A stretch of 15,248 nt of DNA from Methanomassiliicoccaceae archaeon (GTDB lineage Archaea > Thermoplasmatota > Thermoplasmata > Methanomassiliicoccales > Methanomethylophilaceae): NCBI GenBank assembly GCA_009784745.1, contig WQXR01000025.1, positions 1 through 15,248 of the forward strand. The letters are read 5' to 3'. Both the position numbers and the translations under genes were made by a program. Below the pieces are notes generated by a model, which saw nothing but the letters and a program-made list of their open reading frames with translations, did no database searches and was not told the origin of the DNA. The stretch's first letter is position 1, and every line of letters starts with the position of its first letter. This document shows positions 1-6,244 of this stretch, in pieces.

Positions 1-39
1 ATATCTTTAAACGGATTTGAATATAATAATTCATTCGAA

Positions 40-52
40 CGATATCATATCG
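40..52. repeat. 13-bp palindrome just after the radical SAM stop
   Basis: Two perfect 6-bp arms, CGATAT and ATATCG, flank a single central C one base beyond the stop codon of the minus-strand radical SAM gene. It could form a very short RNA structure or bind a dimeric protein. There is no T-tract immediately after it on the minus strand, so a terminator role is weak. Confidence 0.25.
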
Positions 53-53
53 A

Positions 54-1643
54 TCAAGCGTTCGCAACGGCCGTATCGTCAATAACTTTCATCAATTCTT
101 CTTCATTTTTTATCGGCCTTGCGAGCATTATCTTTGCTGCCCTTTTCCTGCCTATTCCGGGAAGGGACGATATTGCGTTCATATTTGCCTTGTTGATCGG
201 GAAAGGATATTCTATTCCCGTGACGGATCTGAATCCGTGTTCCGTGATGATCACATCGCAGGACCTGTTGACATTCGTTACATACGGTATCCCAATAAGC
301 AGAGGATACGTACCGATCTGCCTTCCGAATGTGATGCCGTTGTCAATTGTCTCCAAGTAGACATTTTTCAGTACCGTTCCGACGGGAATAATCCTTTTCA
401 GCATCGGAGCATCGATATTCTCGCGTATCTCCTGTTTGTACCGTTTGAATTTGCTGTTATCTATCTTCGTAATGAATTCCTTTCTCACCGGAAGCACCTG
501 ACGGATGTTTATCCTCCTTATCATAAGGTCTTCCGTTACGATCTTTTTCAAAAATTCTATGTTCGTACGGTATGTATCATTCGTTTCATTATCCAATCCA
601 GCTATCAGATTCAATCCCGGCAGCAGTTTGGGCATACCGTTCTCTCCGCGCTCCGATCCTATTTCGTTGATAAGGCGGATCGCTTTCATTACATGTTCAG
701 GTGTTGCATTGAGATTGTTCGCTTTTATTACGTTGATATCGGCACTTTCCATACCAAGCGCAAGCACGTTGCCGGGGGTGCAGCATTCTGTTAATGTTCT
801 CAGAATGTCAGAAGAAAGATCAGGATATTCTGCGATGACCGCAGGATTTGCATTGTCAACGTGAAGAACGTCAAATCTCATTTCACGAAGAGGAACGAAC
901 AACTTATTTACAGTATCTGGACAAGGTTTAGGTATTCCTAAATAATCCTCAGAACCGTATGAAATTATACATGTTTGCCCGCCGATACGGACATTACGCA
1001 CACCCAATTCTTTCAGGTGAGCGACCTCCTCCAAAATATCTGACGGAGAGCGCATCAGCGGCTTCCCCTTAAGAGGTTCAATGCAATACGAACACCCCCC
1101 GCTTTTGAACCGATGGCATCCTCTGTACGTTTCCACCTCGGCGATAAGCGGCATCGGATGATCCTGATGTTCTTTCACGATGTCCGCACCCAGAAGCATC
1201 CACCTGTTCCATTCCTTCAGCGTTCTCAGACGTTCGTTCACTTCTTTTCCTTTCAAACCATCGTACAACGATGCGGCCAGATCAGTTCTGATCTGAAAAT
1301 CAAAACTTTCCGCAGCGTCGGAAGATGACAACGAGCCGCCGATAAGTTTCCATCCGCTCAATTTCGGAATTAAATTTGCTATTTCATTGGAAGACATAGG
1401 CATCGATCTCAAATACCGCCCGGGAACGGTATTGCCGGAAAGAACAACACTCACGGAAGCCTTCGGTATCTTGCATCCTTTCCTTATTTTGTCTATCGTG
1501 ACATACTCGACAACAGCACCTCCGTCAACGGCAGCACCCGCAACGGAACGTACCATCGGTGAGATGTAAGGAGGAACTCCCAATGCGGCAGGGTCATCGA
1601 TGTATCCGTCGATAAGAAGCACTTTGATATCGGTCTCGGTCAT
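54..1643 (-). CDS. Radical SAM protein with C-terminal helix-hairpin-helix (COG1031-like)
   Basis: A 529-residue protein resembling the mostly archaeal COG1031 family, whose reaction is not known to me. Residues 1-170 form an N-terminal domain. The radical SAM domain follows with cysteines C176, C184 and C187 (C-x7-C-x2-C), wider than the classic C-x3-C-x2-C but expected to hold the [4Fe-4S] cluster that cleaves S-adenosylmethionine. Residues about 490-523 contain a helix-hairpin-helix with the LPGIGRKRAAKI core, a non-specific DNA- or RNA-binding module. No signal peptide or membrane segment is visible, so it is probably cytosolic. The ATG start is supported by an AGGAGG site (plus-strand positions 1650-1655). 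A nucleic-acid substrate such as tRNA is plausible from the HhH but is inference. It is transcribed divergently from the malic enzyme gene. Confidence 0.9.
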   Translation of the reverse strand: MTETDIKVLLIDGYIDDPAALGVPPYISPMVRSVAGAAVDGGAVVEYVTIDKIRKGCKIPKASVSVVLSGNTVPGRYLRSMPMSSNEIANLIPKLSGWKLIGGSLSSSDAAESFDFQIRTDLAASLYDGLKGKEVNERLRTLKEWNRWMLLGADIVKEHQDHPMPLIAEVETYRGCHRFKSGGCSYCIEPLKGKPLMRSPSDILEEVAHLKELGVRNVRIGGQTCIISYGSEDYLGIPKPCPDTVNKLFVPLREMRFDVLHVDNANPAVIAEYPDLSSDILRTLTECCTPGNVLALGMESADINVIKANNLNATPEHVMKAIRLINEIGSERGENGMPKLLPGLNLIAGLDNETNDTYRTNIEFLKKIVTEDLMIRRINIRQVLPVRKEFITKIDNSKFKRYKQEIRENIDAPMLKRIIPVGTVLKNVYLETIDNGITFGRQIGTYPLLIGIPYVTNVNRSCDVIITEHGFRSVTGIEYPFPINKANMNAISSLPGIGRKRAAKIMLARPIKNEEELMKVIDDTAVANA

Positions 1644-1664
1644 CTCAAACCTCCTAAGTTCGCA

Positions 1665-1675
1665 TTAAATATAAA
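1665..1675 (-). promoter_or_regulatory. TATA-like box for the radical SAM gene
   Basis: The minus strand reads TTTATATTTAA, centred about 27 nt before the ATG at 1643. That spacing predicts a leaderless start, yet an AGGAGG site lies between. A second TATA-like element at 1685-1695 would instead give a leader of roughly 20 nt containing that ribosome site. Which one is used cannot be decided by eye. Confidence 0.4.
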
Positions 1676-1705
1676 TATAGATAGCAATATTATACCTTTT
1701 ACGTC

Positions 1706-1712
1706 GTATATT
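1706..1712 (+). promoter_or_regulatory. TATA-like box for the malic enzyme gene
   Basis: GTATATT is centred near 1709, predicting a transcript start near 1736 and a short leader of about 18 nt that contains the GAGGGAG ribosome site of the malic enzyme gene. The 13-bp palindrome at 1724-1736 would cover the predicted start site. Confidence 0.35.
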
Positions 1713-1723
1713 CGAAGAAATAC

Positions 1724-1736
1724 TACGAAATTCGTA
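1724..1736. promoter_or_regulatory. Operator-like palindrome in the malic enzyme promoter
   Basis: The sequence is TACGAA-A-TTCGTA, a perfect 6-bp inverted repeat around one base. A further TTCGAA palindrome lies at 1711-1716. It sits between the probable TATA box and the malic enzyme ribosome site, where a bound dimeric regulator would block initiation. The regulator is unknown and the site could be chance in AT-rich DNA. Confidence 0.35.
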
Positions 1737-1753
1737 AATTAGAGGGAGAACAG

Positions 1754-3109
1754 ATGGCAGAAGAGAACATTACAGTGGAAGAGCGTCTCGCAAAGGCAAA
1801 GCAGCCCGGGATAGACGCCATGATATTACACAAATATTACGGAGGAAAGATCGAGGTCGTTCCGAAAGCGGCGGTACGCGCATTCAGCGACTTTGCGATA
1901 TGGTACTCGCCGGGCGTGGCCGAACCGTGTAAAGCGATAAACAAGGACATTGACGAGGTGTACGCACACACGTGCAAGTGGAACACCGTTGCAGTAGTTT
2001 CAGACGGTACAAGAGTTTTAGGACTCGGCGACATCGGACCGGAAGCAGCGATGCCGGTCATGGAAGGCAAAGCAATGCTGTTCAAGTACCTCGGCGGTGT
2101 GGATTCGATACCGATATGTCTTGACACCAAGGACCCGGACAAAATAATTGAAACGGTGAAGTTAATAGCACCGTCGTTCGGCGGCATAAACTTAGAAGAT
2201 ATATCAATGCCCAAGTGTTTTGACATTCTCGACACATTAAGAAAAGAATGCAAGATACCGGTGTGGCATGATGACCAGCAGGGAACGGCGACCGTCGAGG
2301 TCGCCGGTGCGATAAATGCAATGAAGATCGTAGGCAAAAAGATCAACGAAGCGAATCTCTGTCTCGTTGGAGCGGGTGCCGCGAACATCGCAATTGCGAG
2401 ACTGCTTCTCGGAACGGGATTCAATCCGAAGAATCTCTGTATGGTGGATTCAACAGGAATACTCAATTTGGAAAGAGAGGAGATAAAGGACACATTCAAG
2501 CAGAAATGGGAGATATGCCAGAAAACGAACGGTGCAGGCAAGAGAGGCGGACTTAAGGAAGCGATGAAGGGTGCCGATATTGTCATAGCAGCGTCAAAAC
2601 CGGGACCCGGGACCATTCCGGCGGAATACGTTAAATTGATGGCAAATGACCCCGTCGTCTTCGTAACGGCGAATCCGGTACCGGAGATGTGGCCTTGGGA
2701 GGCTAAAGAGAACGGTGCAAAGATAGTTGCGACCGGTCGCTCAGATTTCCCGAACCAAGTGAACAACTCAATGGGATTCCCTGCGATATTCCGCGGAACG
2801 CTTGATGTACGTGCAAAAACGATATCGGATGAGATGTGTATCGCCGCCGCTAAGGAATTAGCAAAATGCGCCGAAGAGAAAGGCATCCACGAAGAATACA
2901 TCATCCCAATGATGAGCGAGTGGGAAGTTTTCCCGCGCGAAGCGGTTGCGGTCGCGCTGAAGGCGCAGGAACAAGGCCTTGCGCGCCTGAAACTGTCCAG
3001 ACAAGAGATCTACGACCGTGCTGAGTTCATGATCAAGAGATCAAGGGACCTCACGGCAAAGATGATGAAGGACGGTTTCATCGCCGCACCGGAAAAAGCG
3101 TACAAATAA
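1754..3109 (+). CDS. Malic enzyme (malate dehydrogenase, oxaloacetate-decarboxylating)
   Basis: A 451-residue cytosolic enzyme that oxidatively decarboxylates malate to pyruvate and CO2 with NAD(P)+. The N-terminal catalytic domain shows YSPGVAEPC (51-59, with the probable catalytic Tyr51), GDIGPEAAMPVMEGKAMLFK (92-111, with a likely catalytic Lys) and WHDDQQGTA (171-179, metal-binding acidic pair). The NAD-binding domain begins near 195 with GAGAAN (206-211), followed by Asp232 at the end of the second strand. The length matches the short single-domain form; there is no phosphotransacetylase-like extension as in E. coli MaeB. NAD versus NADP preference cannot be read safely. The ATG start follows GAGGGAG. 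The gene stands alone with its own promoter and probably feeds or drains the C4/C3 carbon pool, without an evident link to the glycan genes. Confidence 0.95.
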   Translation: MAEENITVEERLAKAKQPGIDAMILHKYYGGKIEVVPKAAVRAFSDFAIWYSPGVAEPCKAINKDIDEVYAHTCKWNTVAVVSDGTRVLGLGDIGPEAAMPVMEGKAMLFKYLGGVDSIPICLDTKDPDKIIETVKLIAPSFGGINLEDISMPKCFDILDTLRKECKIPVWHDDQQGTATVEVAGAINAMKIVGKKINEANLCLVGAGAANIAIARLLLGTGFNPKNLCMVDSTGILNLEREEIKDTFKQKWEICQKTNGAGKRGGLKEAMKGADIVIAASKPGPGTIPAEYVKLMANDPVVFVTANPVPEMWPWEAKENGAKIVATGRSDFPNQVNNSMGFPAIFRGTLDVRAKTISDEMCIAAAKELAKCAEEKGIHEEYIIPMMSEWEVFPREAVAVALKAQEQGLARLKLSRQEIYDRAEFMIKRSRDLTAKMMKDGFIAAPEKAYK

Positions 3110-3118
3110 ACATTTAAA

Positions 3119-3144
3119 GCCGCATCGGTGCGAACCGATGCGGC
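3119..3144 (+). terminator. Perfect 11-bp hairpin with GCGA tetraloop after malic enzyme gene
   Basis: GCCGCATCGGT and its exact complement ACCGATGCGGC enclose GCGA, a GNRA-type tetraloop, beginning 9 nt after the stop codon. The hairpin should be very stable in RNA. No T-tract follows directly, so it may protect the mRNA 3' end or mark a processing site rather than act as an intrinsic terminator. Confidence 0.5.
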
Positions 3145-3266
3145 ACTTTCGATATTATTAAGAAAAGTTGTATCCATATCCTCTCGGGTCGAGCGCATAG
3201 GAACAGCTCGGAGATACATTCAATGTGACAAAAAGTTAGAGATATAGGTGAATAGCAGGGGATTAG

Positions 3267-3935
3267 ATGGGAAAATTTTCAGAACTGATGTCCAAATCAT
3301 TGCTCAAGAAACGCGCTTTGATCTACACGATGCAATACATCGGGCGAGAAAGAAAACCGTTTTTGACGAACATGTTCGATTATGTGAGAGTTTCTTCCCT
3401 GGAGCTTGTTGCCGAGGAAATATATGATAAGGCAATAGACGGGGCAGTTGCAGAACTCGGTGTGTATAGGGGAGATTTTGCGAAGATCATCAATGAGGCA
3501 TTTCCAGACCGGAAATTGTATTTGTTCGATACGTTCGAAGGGTTCGATGACAGAGACACGAATATTGAAAAAGAGAAAAAGTTCTCTGAAGGAGATCAGG
3601 ATTTTTCCGATACGAACATAGAACTTGTACTCTCAAAGATGAAACACCCCGAGAACTGCATTGTGAAAAAAGGATACTTTCCGGATACCGCAAAAGACGT
3701 GAACGAGTCCTTTGTTTTTGTGAGCATAGATGCGGATCTGTACGAGCCGATCTACAACGGGCTCGTGTATTTTTACAAAAACATGGAGGGCGGCGGCGTA
3801 ATTTTTGTACACGACTACAACAATGATGTGTATAAAGGCGCAAAAGAAGCCGTAAGGAAGTTTTGCGCAGAGAACGACATAGGGTATTTCCCGCTAAGTG
3901 ATGCGTGCGGAACAGCAGTAATAATCAAACCCTGA
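3267..3935 (+). CDS. TylF/MycF-like SAM-dependent O-methyltransferase
   Basis: A 222-residue class I methyltransferase resembling the macrocin O-methyltransferase (TylF/MycF) family, whose known members methylate sugar hydroxyls with a divalent metal. Visible motifs are ELGVYRG (63-69, SAM-binding loop), DTFEGFD (88-94, acidic residue for the ribose), DADLY (155-159, metal and catalytic region) and HDYN (182-185, second metal-binding segment). It is soluble with no signal sequence. An AGGGG ribosome site precedes the ATG. It converges on the FkbM-type methyltransferase gene 12 bp away. Together with the glycosyltransferases further on, it is a candidate for methylating a sugar of the surface glycan, but the substrate is inference. 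A 157-base intergenic stretch before it holds the hairpin and no gene. Confidence 0.85.
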   Translation: MGKFSELMSKSLLKKRALIYTMQYIGRERKPFLTNMFDYVRVSSLELVAEEIYDKAIDGAVAELGVYRGDFAKIINEAFPDRKLYLFDTFEGFDDRDTNIEKEKKFSEGDQDFSDTNIELVLSKMKHPENCIVKKGYFPDTAKDVNESFVFVSIDADLYEPIYNGLVYFYKNMEGGGVIFVHDYNNDVYKGAKEAVRKFCAENDIGYFPLSDACGTAVIIKP

Positions 3936-3947
3936 CACGCGCGCACG

Positions 3948-4706
3948 TCAGTTTCCTTTAATTTTTTCCAGCAACTTTCCAAAGAACCCTTTGATGATGT
4001 CGACCCAAACACCATGCGGGCAGAAAGGACCGACAATGTATGCATCATATATCTCACAAAGACGGCCAGCCTCAAGGAACCTGTCCTTCAGCGGAATATG
4101 ACCTCGGTCAACATAATATCTGTTGTAAGTGTCGACCATTGCAACCTCGTACCCATTATTGATGAGTATATGTTCCCAGTCCTCGAAAGACGGCTTTCGT
4201 GTACCCGGAACCGCAGATTCGACCACAAAGACCCACGGACGATATCTTTTGAGATCCAATCCTTCCAGCACTTGTCTGCTATATCCTTCCGCATCTATCT
4301 TACAGAAGTGTATGTCGCCATCGGGGCGCATATCGTCAAGTATCTTGGTCAGGGTCATAATTTTTATCACGGTAGGATTGGATACTGCCTCCTTTTTCGC
4401 AAGTGATCGATCCAATGTAGCCATCCAGCCTTTTCCATATAATTCTAATTCTGTTTCACAGTTTCCTGCGCCCACGCAGATATTGATATCCCGCGGCCTG
4501 TCTGCCTGCAGAAGATCATAACATATTTTCTGCGGTTCAATGTTTATTCCGGACCAGCCACGGTCATAGAACAATTTAGTGACCGAACAGTCCCAGGGAT
4601 CATTCGCACCAACGTCAATGTATGTGCCGTTCTCAACTTCCTTTAACACATGGAACAGAACAAGATCAATACATTCTGTGGTATGAATGGCCACTTTTTC
4701 CTTCAT
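3948..4706 (-). CDS. FkbM-family methyltransferase
   Basis: A 252-residue SAM-dependent methyltransferase of the FkbM type (Methyltransf_21). The motifs seen are YIDVGAN (29-35, SAM-binding loop), NIEP (55-58, ribose-contacting acidic residue) and KIDAEG (136-141, post-motif typical of this family). The C-terminal third, with Tyr- and Asp-rich segments, follows the family layout. FkbM enzymes usually methylate hydroxyls of sugars or polyketides. I prefer the ATG at 4706 because an AATACATA box lies 26-27 nt upstream, as in other leaderless genes here. An in-frame GTG at 4727 would add seven residues but has no well-placed ribosome site. It lies downstream of aEF-1B on the same strand, separated by about 80 bp with a hairpin, and is probably transcribed on its own. 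Confidence 0.88.
   Translation of the reverse strand: MKEKVAIHTTECIDLVLFHVLKEVENGTYIDVGANDPWDCSVTKLFYDRGWSGINIEPQKICYDLLQADRPRDINICVGAGNCETELELYGKGWMATLDRSLAKKEAVSNPTVIKIMTLTKILDDMRPDGDIHFCKIDAEGYSRQVLEGLDLKRYRPWVFVVESAVPGTRKPSFEDWEHILINNGYEVAMVDTYNRYYVDRGHIPLKDRFLEAGRLCEIYDAYIVGPFCPHGVWVDIIKGFFGKLLEKIKGN
3962..3967 (+). terminator. T6 tract downstream of the TylF-like gene
   Basis: Six consecutive T residues on the plus strand begin 27 nt after the TylF-like stop codon. Archaeal transcription commonly ends at U-tracts without needing a hairpin. The tract lies inside the 3' end of the convergent FkbM gene, where it corresponds to A-rich Lys/Ile codons. Confidence 0.35.
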
Positions 4707-4728
4707 GAGACGACCAACCCGTTGCACC

Positions 4729-4736
4729 TATGTATT
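4729..4736 (-). promoter_or_regulatory. TATA-like box for the FkbM-type gene
   Basis: On the minus strand AATACATA is centred 26-27 nt before the ATG at 4706. This is a weak box by sequence, but the spacing repeats that of other genes in the window and supports the shorter, ATG start. Confidence 0.35.
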
Positions 4737-4753
4737 GGTTCCGCCTCTCCCGA

Positions 4754-4781
4754 ACCATACCATTCAACCAAAAGGTATGGT
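4754..4781 (-). terminator. 8-bp inverted repeat after aEF-1B
   Basis: ACCATACC and GGTATGGT pair across a 12-nt loop, starting 4 nt beyond the aEF-1B stop. On the minus strand no T-tract follows, so it may be an mRNA 3'-end structure of the translation operon, or an operator for the FkbM gene that begins 48 nt on. Confidence 0.35.
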
Positions 4782-4785
4782 GACA

Positions 4786-5055
4786 TCAGAGAAGGGCGTT
4801 GGATATACACTCGACGTTCTCAATTCCCTTTATTGAACGAAGACCGTCCTCCAGTTTGCTGCCTATGCTCTCATCCGAATCATCAATGATGAATCCGGCA
4901 ACAACTTTCTTCAGACCGAACGCAACAGGAACGATCTTTGTCTCGATCACCGTAACACCGTTCGGAACAACGCTTTTCAACGAATCGATAACGGAATCAA
5001 GCGGAACATCCGTGCTTTCCGGCATGAGGTCATACTGCGCGGCTATCCTTCCCAT
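4786..5055 (-). CDS. ef1b: Translation elongation factor aEF-1B (beta subunit)
   Basis: An 89-residue protein of the size and pattern of the archaeal EF-1 beta family, the nucleotide-exchange factor that recharges EF-1A with GTP during elongation. The opening segment GRIAAQYDLMPES and the central VVPNGVTV...VPVAFGLKKVVAGFIIDD pattern are characteristic of the small ferredoxin-like fold that matches the C-terminal catalytic domain of eukaryotic eEF1B-alpha. The protein is cytosolic. Its ATG lies 4 nt after the zinc-ribbon stop codon, and an AAAGGA ribosome site sits inside the end of that gene, so the two are very likely co-transcribed and translationally coupled. It is a useful marker that the window is archaeal. 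Confidence 0.95.
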   Translation of the reverse strand: MGRIAAQYDLMPESTDVPLDSVIDSLKSVVPNGVTVIETKIVPVAFGLKKVVAGFIIDDSDESIGSKLEDGLRSIKGIENVECISNALL

Positions 5056-5059
5056 GTGA

Positions 5060-5227
5060 TCACGGTCCTTTGAATCCGCATTTCTTGCATTCGTACGTGA
5101 TGCCCTGGTCGCGGCACTGTGCGCATCTCCCTATCTCATAACTGCCGCATTCGGGGCAGTTGAAGAAGGTGTTGCCGTGTCCTAAGAGTCTGACACCGCA
5201 TGATGAACATATCTTATCGTTTGCCAT
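5060..5227 (-). CDS. Small zinc-ribbon protein, translation-associated (COG2888-like)
   Basis: A 55-residue protein with four CxxC pairs: C7/C10, C24/C27, C35/C38 and C47/C50, enough for two zinc sites. This is the layout of the archaeal COG2888 family, predicted zinc-ribbon RNA-binding proteins linked to translation; the haloarchaeal two-zinc-finger micro-protein HVO_2753 is, to my knowledge, a relative. The open frame continues upstream to give 91 residues, but the added part is not family-like. A TATA box (5251-5258) lies 27 nt before the ATG at 5227, so the transcript probably starts at this codon and is leaderless. The direct neighbour aEF-1B supports a role at the ribosome; the exact target is unknown. 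Confidence 0.9.
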   Translation of the reverse strand: MANDKICSSCGVRLLGHGNTFFNCPECGSYEIGRCAQCRDQGITYECKKCGFKGP

Positions 5228-5251
5228 GAGCAGACCGATAATTTTGCTCAT
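5226..5251. repeat. 7-bp inverted repeat between TATA box and zinc-ribbon start
   Basis: ATGAGCA and TGCTCAT are separated by 12 bases and span the interval from the start codon to the edge of the TATA box. The placement suits an operator. Chance is also possible at this length. Confidence 0.25.
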
Positions 5252-5258
5252 ATATAAA
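5251..5258 (-). promoter_or_regulatory. TATA box of the zinc-ribbon/aEF-1B operon
   Basis: The minus strand reads TTTATATA, centred about 27 nt upstream of the ATG at 5227. A near-consensus archaeal box at this distance predicts transcription starting at the A of the start codon. It also excludes the longer upstream reading of the gene. Confidence 0.6.
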
Positions 5259-5303
5259 CAGCATTGCTTACTTGCATTTTTTCGAAGAGCGGGCGTACAT
5301 GCG

Positions 5304-5311
5304 TTATAATA
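5304..5311 (+). promoter_or_regulatory. TATA box of the DUF89-heptose operon
   Basis: TTATAATA is centred 26-27 nt before the ATG at 5334, predicting a leaderless transcript. A GAGGTGA ribosome-site match lies between box and ATG, which would be lost from such a transcript, so an alternative upstream start may also exist. This is the only clear promoter seen before the four-gene operon. Confidence 0.5.
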
Positions 5312-5333
5312 CGAGAAACGAGGTGAACGTAGC

Positions 5334-6218
5334 ATGGAAACAAGACCGGAATGTGTACCGTGTTTACTAAAAAGGGTGATATTCCAAGCGGAACTTGCAT
5401 CGAACGATTCCGTTATCGATTCATTGAAAGCGGCAACGAAAGCATTCTCCGAAGGATTGCGGAAGGATCGTAACTCAGCGGAACTCGCGACGGAAGTTCA
5501 CAGTGCGGCGTATGAAGCGATGAACGTGAAAGATCCGTATCTTGAACTGAAGATACGTGCCGACAGAGTAGCAGAAGAATTCATCGGTCCGGCGGAAGAG
5601 TACATAACATCATCCGATGACCGGATGAAAGCGGCAATATTAATGTCATCAATAGGCAACATAATGGACTTCGGGATGGGTCTGGCAATAGATGACCCAG
5701 ATGAGTTCAGGTCAGAGTTCAACAAACTGATAGAACAAGGTATAGGACATGATGACACTAAAGCCGTAAAGAGTATTCTCTCATCTGCGAAGAATATCGT
5801 TTACATTTTTGACAACTGCGGCGAATCGCAGTTGGATAAACTGCTGATACGGGAAATAAAGAAGAACGGAACAAAGGTAACGGGTGTGGTAAGGGGAGAA
5901 CCGATACTCAATGATGTTACGCTGAAAGATGCGGAACGCATAGGCCTTGACAAAGAAGTTGACTCAATGCACACAACGTCGGAATTCAGGATAGGCCTGA
6001 AATTAGATGCATTGACGAAAGAACTGAAAAAGGAAATATCATCCGCAGACATGATAATAGCAAAGGGAATGGCCAATTTCGAATCGCTTTCCGATCAGAA
6101 TGTTCCTGTGCCAATCGTATACATTCTCCGATCAAAATGCAGACCGGTCGCCGATGCACTCGGAATACCGTTAGGAATAAACGCCGTGATCATGAAAATG
6201 CCGGACGAAGGTAAATAA
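5334..6218 (+). CDS. DUF89 (ARMT1-like) metal-dependent phosphatase
   Basis: A 294-residue protein with the marks of archaeal DUF89 (COG1578): an N-terminal RPECVPCLL segment with C7 and C10, a helical region to about 150, FDNCGES (159-165, metal-binding Asp/Asn), RGEPILNDVTLKDA (187-200, with Asp194 a likely ligand) and KGMANFESL (244-252). Studied DUF89 members are Mn/Co/Ni-dependent phosphatases that remove damaged or surplus phosphometabolites, including sugar phosphates. It is cytosolic. It is the first gene of a plus-strand operon and the nucleotidyltransferase start lies 26 bp beyond its stop. This placement suggests it cleans up a sugar phosphate made by the heptose pathway, or acts as a second phosphatase there; that is inference. 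The start is fixed by the ATG with GAGGTGA 8-10 nt before it and by family alignment at METRPEC. Confidence 0.9.
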   Translation: METRPECVPCLLKRVIFQAELASNDSVIDSLKAATKAFSEGLRKDRNSAELATEVHSAAYEAMNVKDPYLELKIRADRVAEEFIGPAEEYITSSDDRMKAAILMSSIGNIMDFGMGLAIDDPDEFRSEFNKLIEQGIGHDDTKAVKSILSSAKNIVYIFDNCGESQLDKLLIREIKKNGTKVTGVVRGEPILNDVTLKDAERIGLDKEVDSMHTTSEFRIGLKLDALTKELKKEISSADMIIAKGMANFESLSDQNVPVPIVYILRSKCRPVADALGIPLGINAVIMKMPDEGK

Positions 6219-6244
6219 TCCCAATGCGATACCACGGTGATAAA

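Noticed and set aside
1837..2904. A 355-codon open frame on the minus strand opposite the malic enzyme
   Set aside because: The plus strand encodes a full, motif-complete malic enzyme here. The antisense translation is rich in Ser, Pro and Ile without recognisable motifs, as expected for a mirror frame.
5228..5335. N-terminal extension of the zinc-ribbon protein to 91 residues
   Set aside because: The TATA box lies inside this extension and family members begin close to the first CxxC pair.
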